From Bosea sp. 124 (lineage in GTDB: Bacteria > Pseudomonadota > Alphaproteobacteria > Rhizobiales > Beijerinckiaceae): a DNA stretch of 64,000 nucleotides. The notes under the pieces are model-generated. The model saw nothing but the letters and a program-made list of their open reading frames with translations. It did no database searches and was not told where the DNA came from. Of the stretch, positions 16,270-25,600 are shown piece after piece. The stretch covers positions 877,001-941,000 of the forward strand of contig NZ_PZZM01000001.1 of the NCBI RefSeq assembly GCF_003046175.1, in the 5' to 3' direction. Positions within the stretch are counted from its first letter, which is position 1. The number at the start of each line of letters is the position of its first letter. The position numbers and the translations under genes are program-made.

Positions 16270-18795
16270 CTATCGTTCCCATGACCGGTCTCGCCCACGC
16301 TGCGCCAGGATCGCCCTCTGGCGCTTCTTGCCCCGGTCTCGCTTGTTGCGCTTTGGCGCGGGCGCGGGCGCGTCCTCGTCGACGTCGGTCGGCGGCTCGG
16401 TGGCGATGACCGGCTCGGGAAGCCTGACTGGGCTTATCCTCATCGGTGCCGTCTCCCCTGGAGCCTGGATCAACGCGACCGGCGCGCGCTCGAGCGGCGT
16501 CAGCTCCAGCGGGTAGGGCTTGACCTCGCCGGGCTGCGGCTTGGGCATGCGGGCGCGCTGCTTGAAGGCCGGTTCCGGTGGCCCCTCTTGTTGGGCGGCT
16601 GCGGCCGGCGCTGGGCGCCAGGGCGGCGGCGCGCCGGGCTGGGGCACCTCGCGGCCGTCTTGGTAGGACATGATCAGCTCCTCGGCCTTGAGCGGATGCT
16701 GCTTGACGGCGGCGATCAGCTTGTCGGCCAGGTCCTGGGGTGTCCGGCCGGGCACGTTGGGATCGGCGTTGTCGAGGATGAACTGGCCGTACCGCTTCGT
16801 GGTGTTCCACATGAACTTCTGGAAGCCGGTCTTGAACACCGTGTCGACCAGGTCGTCGTAGGACGCCCACATCGGGTGCTCGATCTGGGGCTTTCGCTTG
16901 AGCTCGACCGGCTTCTGCGGCGCGATGCTGATCGCCATTCCGCCCGTCCTGATTGCGGCCGGCGCGGCCGTCGGCGTCAGGTCGGGCCGAGCGCCGAGCG
17001 CGGCTGCGCGCCAGTCGCGCAGTGCCTGACGGACCTTGGCCATGCGGACAAGGCCGCTACGCTCGTGGCGCGCGGCGAGGATCTCGACCTCCTTGAGGGC
17101 AACCTGGTTGAGGAGCTTGGCGTGGGCCGTCTTGGGGACGGTCTCCATCTCCTTCTTCAGGCGGGCGACCTCTTTAGCGTTTCCGCTAGAGCGCGCCTTG
17201 ACGAGGCTCTCGGCCAGGCGCCCGCGCAGCTTGGCGATAACCTCCGGCTTGGTCGCCTCGATGATGCGCTCGACTGAGCGAATCTCCTGGTCGGCCTCGA
17301 TCGAGCGCACGATGTGGAGTGCGCGGGTGCGGGCATAGTCGAGCGCCTTGCGCTTGACCAAGGACTTCACCGCGTGGGCGCTGCGCCGCAGGATCGGCGT
17401 CTTCTTGAGGAAGGAGCCCTCCTTCTCCAGCGCGCGCAGCTCACGGTCGCCAGCCCGCACCGCGGCGCGGACCTTCGAGACCTCGGAGAACTCGGGCGCC
17501 CGCTCGCGGGCGAGGCGCTGCACCTCGGCCTCAATGTCGCGTTTGGTGCGGTCCTCGTCGAGGACGACGCGCTTGTTGGCCCTGGCCTTGTCGGTAATGA
17601 TCCGTGAGATCGAGCGCATCGCCTCGACCTCGAGGCCCATGGCCTTGTAGCTGCGCGCGTCGTAGCGGAGCGGATTGCCGGCCTCTTGCATGACGTCGTT
17701 GACGATCTGGGCGAGGCGCTTGCGCTCGTCAGGAATGAAATTCTTCTCGCGTGTGTCGGGATCGACATTCTTTCGATGAGGGTATGTTCGCCTGCGATGT
17801 TTGCTCCCGTCCGGGAGGTAGGCAACAGCGGCGAAGTCCCAGACTAGTCCTTGGGGCTTGGAGGTTCCGTCGTCCAGGCCATCAAAGGCGAAGGGCACCT
17901 TCTTTGCAGGGCGCGCCATATAGATGACGTGAGCGTGGAAGTTGCGCGGGTCGTTCTTGTCAGTCGGGGCGTGCAGGGCAGCGTGGAAGCGCAGTCCGCG
18001 CTTCTCCAGTCCGGCGGTGTAGCGTTTGACGATCTCGTGGCGCTGCGCCGGCGTCGACTCGACCGGCAGTTCCAGGATGATGCGGCTTTGCAGGCGCGCG
18101 TTGCCGCGCTCGGGATGGGCCTCGACCAGCTCCCAGAACGCCCTGCGCTCCTCCTTAGTGTGGCCGATGTTGCCGAAGGAGAAGGCGAGAGGCACGGGCG
18201 CTTGGCCCGGTGCGACCGCTTTGGCAGCCTCGACCTTCGCGGCGTCCTCGATGTAGGCCTGCATCCGGTCGGCCGGGTCGCGGCCGAAGGCCTCTTCGTC
18301 GATCTCATGGGATGAGAGCGTCAGGTCCACGCCTTCCTCCAGCATCGCCTGCTCGACGGCCGAGTCGCGATCGATGTAGCTCATGTGAGCGGCCGTCGTG
18401 CCGGTCTTGTGGGCCGACGCCCCCTCGGTGGCGTTGACGGTGGTGTGCGAGAAGTGGAAGGGGCGGCCGCCGGTGTCGGGCGCCGTCATCCTGATCGACG
18501 GCCGCGGGCCGGAGTTGTTGGCGTGGAAGTTGAGCGCCCCCTTGAGGGCGTTGGTGAGAGCCTTCTCAATGCCGCCCACCCGGGCGTTGGCGTGCCGGGA
18601 GAAGGGGTTGCGCCCGGCGTTCTTCCACTTGCGCTTAGCGTCCTTGGTGGCCTGGTCGGCGGCCTTCTTCAGCAGGCGCTCGACCTGCTTCTGATTGCCG
18701 CCGCCAAGGATTGACTTGCCCTCTACGAGATTGACGCTCTTGTCTGGTGCCTTCGCCACGCAGCTCACGCCCCGCCGTAACCGCATCGGTTCCAT
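16270..18795 (-). CDS. MobA/MobL-type relaxase
   Basis: Large relaxase-like protein (841 residues). The conserved core around residues 125-340 includes HMSYIDRDSAVEQ, an HEIVKRYTAG helix and the metal-binding NFHAHVIYMARP, the three-histidine type signature of MobA/MobL relaxases. After it come basic coiled-coil regions and a Pro/Ala-rich tail ending in a Lys/Arg cluster. It is expected to nick the element's oriT and pilot the strand. The gene starts next to the palindrome-rich 18.8-20.2 kb region, the natural place for its oriT. Start ATG 18795, with an alternative ATG nine bases later. Confidence 0.85.
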   Translation of the reverse strand: MEPMRLRRGVSCVAKAPDKSVNLVEGKSILGGGNQKQVERLLKKAADQATKDAKRKWKNAGRNPFSRHANARVGGIEKALTNALKGALNFHANNSGPRPSIRMTAPDTGGRPFHFSHTTVNATEGASAHKTGTTAAHMSYIDRDSAVEQAMLEEGVDLTLSSHEIDEEAFGRDPADRMQAYIEDAAKVEAAKAVAPGQAPVPLAFSFGNIGHTKEERRAFWELVEAHPERGNARLQSRIILELPVESTPAQRHEIVKRYTAGLEKRGLRFHAALHAPTDKNDPRNFHAHVIYMARPAKKVPFAFDGLDDGTSKPQGLVWDFAAVAYLPDGSKHRRRTYPHRKNVDPDTREKNFIPDERKRLAQIVNDVMQEAGNPLRYDARSYKAMGLEVEAMRSISRIITDKARANKRVVLDEDRTKRDIEAEVQRLARERAPEFSEVSKVRAAVRAGDRELRALEKEGSFLKKTPILRRSAHAVKSLVKRKALDYARTRALHIVRSIEADQEIRSVERIIEATKPEVIAKLRGRLAESLVKARSSGNAKEVARLKKEMETVPKTAHAKLLNQVALKEVEILAARHERSGLVRMAKVRQALRDWRAAALGARPDLTPTAAPAAIRTGGMAISIAPQKPVELKRKPQIEHPMWASYDDLVDTVFKTGFQKFMWNTTKRYGQFILDNADPNVPGRTPQDLADKLIAAVKQHPLKAEELIMSYQDGREVPQPGAPPPWRPAPAAAAQQEGPPEPAFKQRARMPKPQPGEVKPYPLELTPLERAPVALIQAPGETAPMRISPVRLPEPVIATEPPTDVDEDAPAPAPKRNKRDRGKKRQRAILAQRGRDRSWER

Positions 18796-19200
18796 TCCAG
18801 AAGGAAACGGTGCTTGCCTTCGAATTCGAGGGGCCTAGGTGCGTAAGCCGCAGGCAGATTAGGACTGGTGGCCACGTCGATGGCCTCCTGGCCCGAATCA
18901 GCACGTCAATCCCATTGTCGCAATCGTCCACAGACTTCGCCAGATGACTCTCTTGGCCATGGTTTACGGCTGGGAGGTGGTTCTACTGTCGGCATGACCG
19001 GGTGTCGCCCGGATCAGCCGACGCTCCTCGAAGGTCCCGCAGCCGCCCTATCAGGGCGGCGCGATCCATGCCAATGGAGCGCGCGGGACAAGGCCGATCA
19101 GGCCGGTTTCGAGGGCCTGATGACGGCCTCCGAGAGCGCGGCCGGAACCCGTCGGGAGACCCCTCGGAGAGCACAAGTGAGGAGCAACAGCGATGCGCGC

Positions 19201-19242
19201 CAAAAGTGTGCGTGAGTTGCGTTGCAACTAGCGCCACTTTTG
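19201..19242. repeat. Nested inverted repeat
   Basis: Outer arms CAAAAGTGTGCG and CGCCACTTTTG pair with one bulge. Between them is a second perfect dyad GTTGC-GTT-GCAAC (19216-19228). It is a strong cruciform/hairpin candidate about 400 bp upstream of the relaxase start. Confidence 0.7.
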
Positions 19243-19390
19243 AGGTAGCGTGCCCTCTCTTCTCCCTCCTTGCTGGGCCTCTATCCCCTTCGATCGTACC
19301 CAATCGAGGCCCAATAGCTAACCCATTGAAATGGCACGTTGTAGTGCCTTGGCGAAGCCCGATTTCATGGGTTTTGAGGGATATTTCCAC

Positions 19391-19695
19391 GGCTCGTCGT
19401 TGAGCCGCCCCTGGCCGTCGTAGGCCTCTCTTGCGATCAGCAAGAATCGCCGTTTTTGCAGATTCAGGCCGTCCGTTGAGGACGATTTTCGTGATTCACC
19501 GTAAACTCTGGATCCTGCTGATTCACGTAGCATTTGGGGCAAGGAATCTGCAAATTCTGCAAAAATGGCGATTCAACCCGCCGATGTTGGCTTCGCGTCG
19601 TGCTTATGACGATGGCTGTCCAACGCTTGAGCGGGGCGCCTTCCGCTAGGACTTTCCCAAGGCTCGCATAGAGCCGCCTCTGGCCGTCGTATGCC
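19391..19695. repeat. Pair of diverged ~36-bp direct repeats
   Basis: Copies at 19391-19426 and 19661-19695 share GGCTCG-x(4-5)-GAGCCGCC then CTGGCCGTCGTA-x-GCC. Each copy contains a GGCTC/GAGCC hairpin. The stretch between them includes six GAWTC sites. Confidence 0.6.
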
Positions 19696-19744
19696 ACTAT
19701 GGCGTAGCCATAATGGCCGCATTTTAGAGAATCTTTCGCAGCGA

Positions 19745-19821
19745 CCCGGTGATTTAAAAAATCACCGGGAAATCGTGAAAATCCAGAGAATCTTTGCCTC
19801 TCGACGGCAAAGATTCTCTGG
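19745..19821. repeat. Two perfect inverted repeats side by side
   Basis: 19745-19769 is an 11-bp dyad (CCCGGTGATTT / AAATCACCGGG) with a 3-base loop. 19783-19821 is a 16-bp dyad (CCAGAGAATCTTTGCC / GGCAAAGATTCTCTGG) with a 7-base loop and a GANTC in each arm. Both are perfect. Neither is followed by a T-tract, so they are not ordinary terminators. Confidence 0.85.
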
Positions 19822-20052
19822 TTTCCCGCCTCTTCGGGAGAATCCGTCAGACAAAAGATTCGTCGCGTTCGGATTGGACCTGCTTATCTCATTCAGACGC
19901 GCCCTTGAGCTTGACTGCGGTCTCCGTACGACGGCCACTTCAAGCAGCAGGAAAAGAACCCAATCGTGGGATTCACGTAGCGAGAATGCACCGTTCTGGA
20001 TGAATCCCACCAATCTGGCGAACGCTGGTAGTAGGCCGCCTTTTGGCGCGGC

Positions 20053-20083
20053 GAATCCCAGCCTGTTGATCGGCCTGGGATTC
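20053..20083. repeat. Inverted repeat GAATCCCAG ... CTGGGATTC
   Basis: Nine-base perfect arms around a 13-base spacer, each arm beginning or ending with a GANTC site. It is the right-most element of the GANTC-rich region and lies 125 bp before the defence-like operon, so it could also be an operator for it. Confidence 0.6.
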
Positions 20084-20207
20084 AATCTTCGGGCTCGATC
20101 GACGGGATATCGGCTGGACCTAAAATCTGAAGGACTTGTACCTCCGGTTGTGCCTTTGTAGATTTGCCATCGCCCACTCCGGGGCCGAGGCGGGACCGCT
20201 CGATCTC

Positions 20208-22033
20208 ATGTTTGGCGAAGATGATCGACCGCGGTGGGTGCGCGACCTTGTTCGCTTTCTTCCTCTGAAAAGCCAGTTCGTCCTTACTGGAAACGTCAGA
20301 GATCTCCAGATCCGTAGGCTCGGCGAGCACGTCATTGCGCAGCCGATGACGGCGGTTCTAACGGCGACCTTGGTCGAGGCGGGTTACGGCCACGTCATAG
20401 GATATGACCCGCTCGCGGGCTTCTCAGTGTTATCGCAATTCAATGACCGTTCAGATGATGCCGATGCCATCTTGACGAGGTTGGGGCTGACTGCAGCAGG
20501 AGGGCGTGCTCCGGCTGGTCCCGACCTCTTTGGAATCACGCTTGAGCGACTGGTCGGGCTCGAGGGTTCACCCGTCGCGCTTGTGGTCGATTTCGCCGCT
20601 CGCCTAACGATCCGGCCCGAGGCGCTTTCGGCAGCGGAGCATCAACTTTTTACCCGCGCCTTGGTTCTGGGCCAAACGGCGAGCGCCAGACCGTTAGGGC
20701 CTGACCGCGCTCCCCGGTTCAACGCCGTGATCTGGCTTGCCGACAAGGAGGGAGACCTTCCGGATTGGCTGACGATCGGAAATCCTCGGCTGCGGCACAT
20801 ATCGGTCGCTCCTCCAGACCGCGCTGCCAGGCGAGCCGTTGCGCCCTCGCTCGTCCGTGGACTTCCGGGCGCCAAGGACGCCACGTCAGAAGCCATCGGC
20901 GAGGCCGAGGACGACATCGTCGATGCGACAGAGGGGATGCTCCTCAGCGACCTCAGCGCCGTCATCCAATTGGCGCGAACCGAGGTGTTGCGGTTGCCGA
21001 GGTTTCGGAGGCCGTGCGCCGGTACAAGGTCGGCGTCACGGAGGATGCCTGGCTGAAGATCGAGACCGATCGGATCCGCAACGGCGCAGATGCCCTGTCC
21101 CGGCGCGTGATGGGCCAGGACCACGCGGTCGTCCACATGCTCGACATCGTCAAGCGCGCTGCCACGGGGATCGGTGGCCGCCGCGGTTCAGGAAGGCCCC
21201 GGGGTATCGCGTTCCTCGCCGGCCCGACAGGGGTAGGCAAGACCGAGCTTGCCAAGTCGGTGACGGAGCTCCTCTTCGGCGACGAGAGCGCCTACATCCG
21301 TTTCGACATGTCCGAGTTCAGCACGGAGCACGCGGACCAGCGTCTCGTCGGTGCACCGCCCGGATACGTCGGCTATGACGTCGGCGGGGAACTGACCAAC
21401 GCAATCCGTGAGAAGCCGTTCAGTGTTGTCCTGTTCGACGAAATCGAAAAGGCGCACCCTCGAATCTTGGACAAGTTCCTCCAGATCCTCGACGACGGGG
21501 TTCTGACGTCGGGTCGGGGCGAACGCGTGTATTTTTCCGAGGCCCTGATCGTTTTCACGTCGAATCTCGGCATCTACTCCACGACGCCTGACGGGGCGCG
21601 AGTCGCCAACGTGCTGCCCGAACAGCCGTACGACGAGGTGCGCTCGCGCGTGCGCGTCGAGATCGCCAACCACTTCAAACTCGTGCTCAACCGGCCGGAG
21701 ATCCTGAATCGGTTTGGCGAAAACGTGATCGTCTTCGACTTCATCCGTCCCGCCGTCGCCGAGCGGATCTTCGCGTCGATGATAGACGCCGTCCTCCGCG
21801 ATGCTGCCGCGGCCGGCCACGTCGTGTCGATTGATGACGGGCCCCTTGATGCGCTTCGGCAGCTCTGCACGTCCGACCTTTCGAACGGCGGGCGGGGTAT
21901 CCGCAATCAGATCGAGGCCCATCTGCTCAACCCGCTCGCCCGCGCCCTCTTCGACAGAGGCGGCCGAGGTTCGGTCCAAGTAACCGCCATCCGGCCTGGC
22001 GCCGTCACCGAGCTGGAGCTCGCCGACGCGTGA
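20208..22033 (+). CDS. ClpB-like AAA+ ATPase, reading frame broken by a -1 shift near 20984
   Basis: First gene of the four-gene candidate defence operon. The N-terminal part (MFGEDDRPRWVRDLVRFLPL) reads in one frame to about 20984. The rest, from GVAVAEVSEAVRRYK to 22033, reads in the -1 frame. Joining TE to GVAVAEV restores a smooth protein of about 608 residues. The second half is a ClpB/ClpA D2-type module: Walker A GPTGVGKTEL, pore loop PPGYVGYD, Walker B VVLFDEIEKAHP, sensor 1 FTSNLG, arginine finger RPEILNRF and a sensor-2 region NGGRGIRNQIE. The first half looks like a degenerate ATPase without Walker A. The break is a 1-base deletion (real or sequencing) or a recoding site; no obvious slippery heptamer is seen. 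An earlier TTG at 20136 is possible but less likely as the start. Confidence 0.75.
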
Positions 22034-22674
22034 AAGTGGCCGTTTCGCGATTGCACTTTCCGGTGACTGCCCTGGGACCGGGCCGGCGCGTCGGCCTTTG
22101 GTTCCAGGGCTGTTCGATCCGTTGCCCAGGCTGCATCTCCGTTGACACATGGGATGCCGGGATCGGCGAGACTGCAGTCGCCAACTTGTTGGATGCCATC
22201 GACACATTGGCGGCAGACGCGGACGGGCTCACGGTCTCTGGTGGGGAGCCCTTCGGGCAGCCGGAAGCGCTCGCCGAGGTGCTGCGGTTCTGGCGGCGAC
22301 GCTATACCGGGTCCGTCCTCGTCTACACCGGCCACGAGTTGGGTGACGTTGAGCCTTGGCTCGGCGAGAACCAGGGCCTCATCGACGGGCTCATGACCGG
22401 GCCATTCCGAGCGGACTTAAGCCAAACCATGGCGCTGCGAGGCAGCGACAATCAGCGCCTTCACGTCCTCTCGCCCCTAGGTCGCGAGTTCGCGCCTTTC
22501 GACAGGCCGGCGGGAAAGAAGGACCGCACCCTGGACGTGATGTTCGATGACCAGGGTCGGGCGTGGCTTGCCGGTATTCCCGCGCGCGGAGATCTCGCGC
22601 ACCTCCGCCGCGCCCTCTCGGCCGCCGGCCATGAGGTTCAGATGTCGGACTCGATCCGGAACTTGCCACGATGA
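22030..22674 (+). CDS. NrdG-like radical-SAM 4Fe-4S protein
   Basis: Protein of 214 residues. It shows the radical-SAM cluster motif C-x3-C-x2-C (GCSIRCPGC, near residue 28), the SAM-binding SGGEPFGQPEAL and the short barrel typical of glycyl-radical-activase-like enzymes such as NrdG. There is no ribonucleotide reductase or other glycyl-radical enzyme in the window, so its substrate is probably a partner in this operon. It starts with GTG overlapping the previous stop by 4 bp, and its stop overlaps the next ATG. The family is clear, the role is unknown. Confidence 0.88.
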   Translation: MKVAVSRLHFPVTALGPGRRVGLWFQGCSIRCPGCISVDTWDAGIGETAVANLLDAIDTLAADADGLTVSGGEPFGQPEALAEVLRFWRRRYTGSVLVYTGHELGDVEPWLGENQGLIDGLMTGPFRADLSQTMALRGSDNQRLHVLSPLGREFAPFDRPAGKKDRTLDVMFDDQGRAWLAGIPARGDLAHLRRALSAAGHEVQMSDSIRNLPR

Positions 22675-25600
22675 TGCGCTACTGCCCGAATTGCGAGTCC
22701 GAGCGTCCGGTCACGGAACTCCTCTGCGAAGGCGAAGTCGATGGCGTCGCATGCGGCTGGGACCTGTCCGGACAGCCCGTACGCCCGGAGGGGTGGAGGC
22801 CCGGAGCAGCACCGATCCCGGCCACGCCTGCACGGACTTACGTCTGTGAGAATGGCCATGCCGTTGATGCTGGTGACCTGATTTGCCCGGAGTGTGGAGG
22901 CGACGTCGGCCTCGCAGCGCCGTCGCCTACGGCGATATTGGTCGCAAGCGAAGGAGCCGGTGGCCTCGCCGGATCTGACGCCGTTGATGATGCACCACTC
23001 CCTCCCGACGGGTGGCGCATCATCAGTAGGCTACCTCTGGTGGGCCGCGTGCGGGAGAGCTTCGTCGCCGAGCGCTCGGTCGACGGCCGCAAGGGCATGT
23101 ACTCGCTCTACGCCGCCGGCAGCGATCCTGATCCGGAGGTGTACCAGGCGCTGCGGGCTATTTCAGTCGGACACGTGCCGGAGATCCTGGAAACGGGCCG
23201 GTTGGATGATCGGGCGTACGAGGTCACTGAGTACGTAGATGGTGGGACCCTCGCAGACGTCGGTCTTCCGATCGGCGACCTGGGGCACCTGCGCGAAGTT
23301 CTGGCAGAAGTCGGCTCCGCTCTGGCTGCCTTGGCAGAATGCGGGCTGCGCCATCGTGACCTGCGGCCAGACGCGATCCTGGTCCGGACGCGACGGCCAC
23401 TCGACCTGGTCATCGCCGACTTCGGCTCGGCGCGGCTCTCGGACTACGACCTCGACGTGGTGTCGCCCCTGGAGACGACCCGATACACCGCTCCTGAAGC
23501 TCTCGCCGGCGGCGTCGCCGCGGCCAGCGACTGGTGGTCCCTTGGGATCATCCTGCTGGAGCTGATGACGGGGGGCGAGTGCTTCGGCGGGGCCGACGAC
23601 CAGTCGTTTCTGATCAACGTGTTGACCAACGGCGCGCCGATCCCCGAAGGCCTGCCGCCCGACGTCGAGGTCCTCTTGCGGGGCCTGCTCTCGCTCGACC
23701 GTCGCACGCGGTGGGCGTGGCCGGAGGCCCAAAGGTGGATCGCTGGCGACATCCCAGATGCGCCGGCCGCCACGCGCGTTTCGGAAGCGACGGACGCTCG
23801 ACGGGCGATCGTGTTGGGTGGGGTCAGGCACGCCGGCCCGAGGGCGTTCGCCTTGGCCGCAGCCGAGGCGCAGCGGTGGGAGGAGGCGAAGGCCCTGCTC
23901 GAGCGTGGGGAATTGTCGACCTGGGCGGAGGAGGCTGGACTCGACGCAGCGTTGCGTCGGTCTCTGCGCGCGATCATCGCCCTTGAAGACGTCTCGCCCG
24001 ACATTCGTCTCGCCCTGGCGCTGAAGGCGATGAACCCGCTGATGCCGCTCGTCGTCCGCGGAGAGATCGTCACCCCAGGATGGCTGCTCGAACACCTCGA
24101 CGAGGGCTACGCGCTGATCACGGGGCCGGTACCCGAGAGGCTCGAGCGCGAGGGGAGCGAGGGATGGCTGGGGCGCCTACAGCGCAGGGAGGCCCGCGTG
24201 CGCGAAAGGGCACGCCAACTCGACGTCGAGCTCGACGAGGCGGAGTTGCGCGTCGCTGCGCTCTCAACGTCCCGCAGCAGGCTGGCTGCGGTCTGGGAGG
24301 ATAGGCGCCGCATCCTGCCAGACACCGACCACCCCGGTTTGCTGGCCCTGATCGAACGCCGCGTGACCGAGGAGGAGGACCTGATCCTGCTCCTCAGCGC
24401 CGCGATCGGCCAGTTCCGGGCAGCTGATGCCATCGTCGACGAGGCCGCGACGACGGCGGAGCGCGCCGGCGTGAGCACCTTCAACCGGGAGGAGGCGCTC
24501 GCGCAGATCGCTAGGCCCCGCCGGGACATCCACGCGGAGATCGAGCTCAGGCTCGAGGGCTTTGCCCGATGTGGCCTCGACCGGGTCGACGAATGGGCCG
24601 ATCAGTTCCGCCTGGAGCGGCGCCTACCGCTGAGCCGGTCGCTTGCGCTCCTTGCCGTCCCGGCAGAAGCTTGGACACCGCCCCCGCGCCAGACCTACGT
24701 CGCGGCCCTGCTCGATTTCTTCGCCAAGCGCATCACCGGCGCGATCATGCGCGGTCCGCTGACCCGCATGGTCATCGGCAAGGCCGCGGCGAGGATAGAC
24801 CTGCCGGAGCTCGACAGCGAGAGGCGCCCTGCTGCTGGCATCCTCGACCACCTGCTCCTGCGCAACGACCAGCCCATCGACATCGACCCTGCCGTGTTCG
24901 CCGCCAATCCGCAGATCGAGCGCAGGATCCGGACGCTGCATTCCCACGCCACCCTGTACAGGCGCGACACGGGCATCGACGGGCTCTACATGGCCTTCCC
25001 GTTCCTGGTCATGCAGGAGGCGCGCGCCACGACGCGCCCGCGGATCGCGCCGGTCATACTCTGGCCGGTGCGGATCACGCCCGAGGTCGGCGCGCGCGGC
25101 CGCATCTCGGTGTCATTCGACCGGGACCGGGAAGAGGTGCGCGTGAACCCTGCCCTCGAGGCGCTCCTCGGCATCGACGCGGCCCGGCGCTGGCAGGACG
25201 TCTGCGACGACCTCCTGCGGCGAGCGACGGTTACGGCAGCGGAAGTCGTCGACGCGTTCGCGGACCTGGCCAAAGTCGGCAGCGACGCCCTCAGACCCCT
25301 TCCGCCCACGGACCTGCGCGTCACGCCCGGGGAGGATCGGGTCGAGGCATGCGCTGCCTTGTTTCACCTCGGCTTCATGGGGCAGGCGGTCATGGAGGAC
25401 CTCCGCCAGCTCAAGTCGCGGCCGCCGGAGGGCACCAGCCTCGAAACGGCGCTGAGGATGAGCGAAGTCGGACCTGCGGACGAAACCCCATCCGAGCACG
25501 TGCCGGAGAGGCTGCGGTACTTCACGTCCGAGAGCGACCCTTCTCAGGAAGCCGCTGTCCTTGAAGCCCGCTCGGGTAAGGGACTGGTCGTCGAGGGCCC

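Larger units (their letters stand above)
19444..20083. other. GANTC-rich non-coding region; candidate oriT or replication origin
   Basis: Fifteen GAWTC pentamers occur in 640 bp, starting at 19444, 19461, 19493, 19520, 19544, 19570, 19729, 19788, 19812, 19840, 19857, 19970, 20002, 20053 and 20079. Chance would give one or two in DNA of this composition. GANTC is the target of CcrM, the cell-cycle methylase of alphaproteobacteria. The sequence is less G+C-rich than its surroundings and holds several inverted repeats and a duplicated GATTCACGTAG (19520 and 19970). The whole gap 18796-20207 contains no gene I can support. Confidence 0.7.

Noticed and set aside
18840..18870. IncQ/RP4-like nick site near GTGCGTAAGCC
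   Set aside because: Match is too short and lacks a neighbouring inverted repeat; nic not assigned.
19318..19697. Two short overlapping minus-strand frames in the GANTC region
   Set aside because: They only share residues because they read across the two copies of a direct repeat; no domain, and hairpin-rich non-coding texture.
20136..20207. TTG start of the ClpB-like gene
   Set aside because: Cys/Leu-rich leader (YLRLCLCRF) with no support; ATG at 20208 begins the conserved part.
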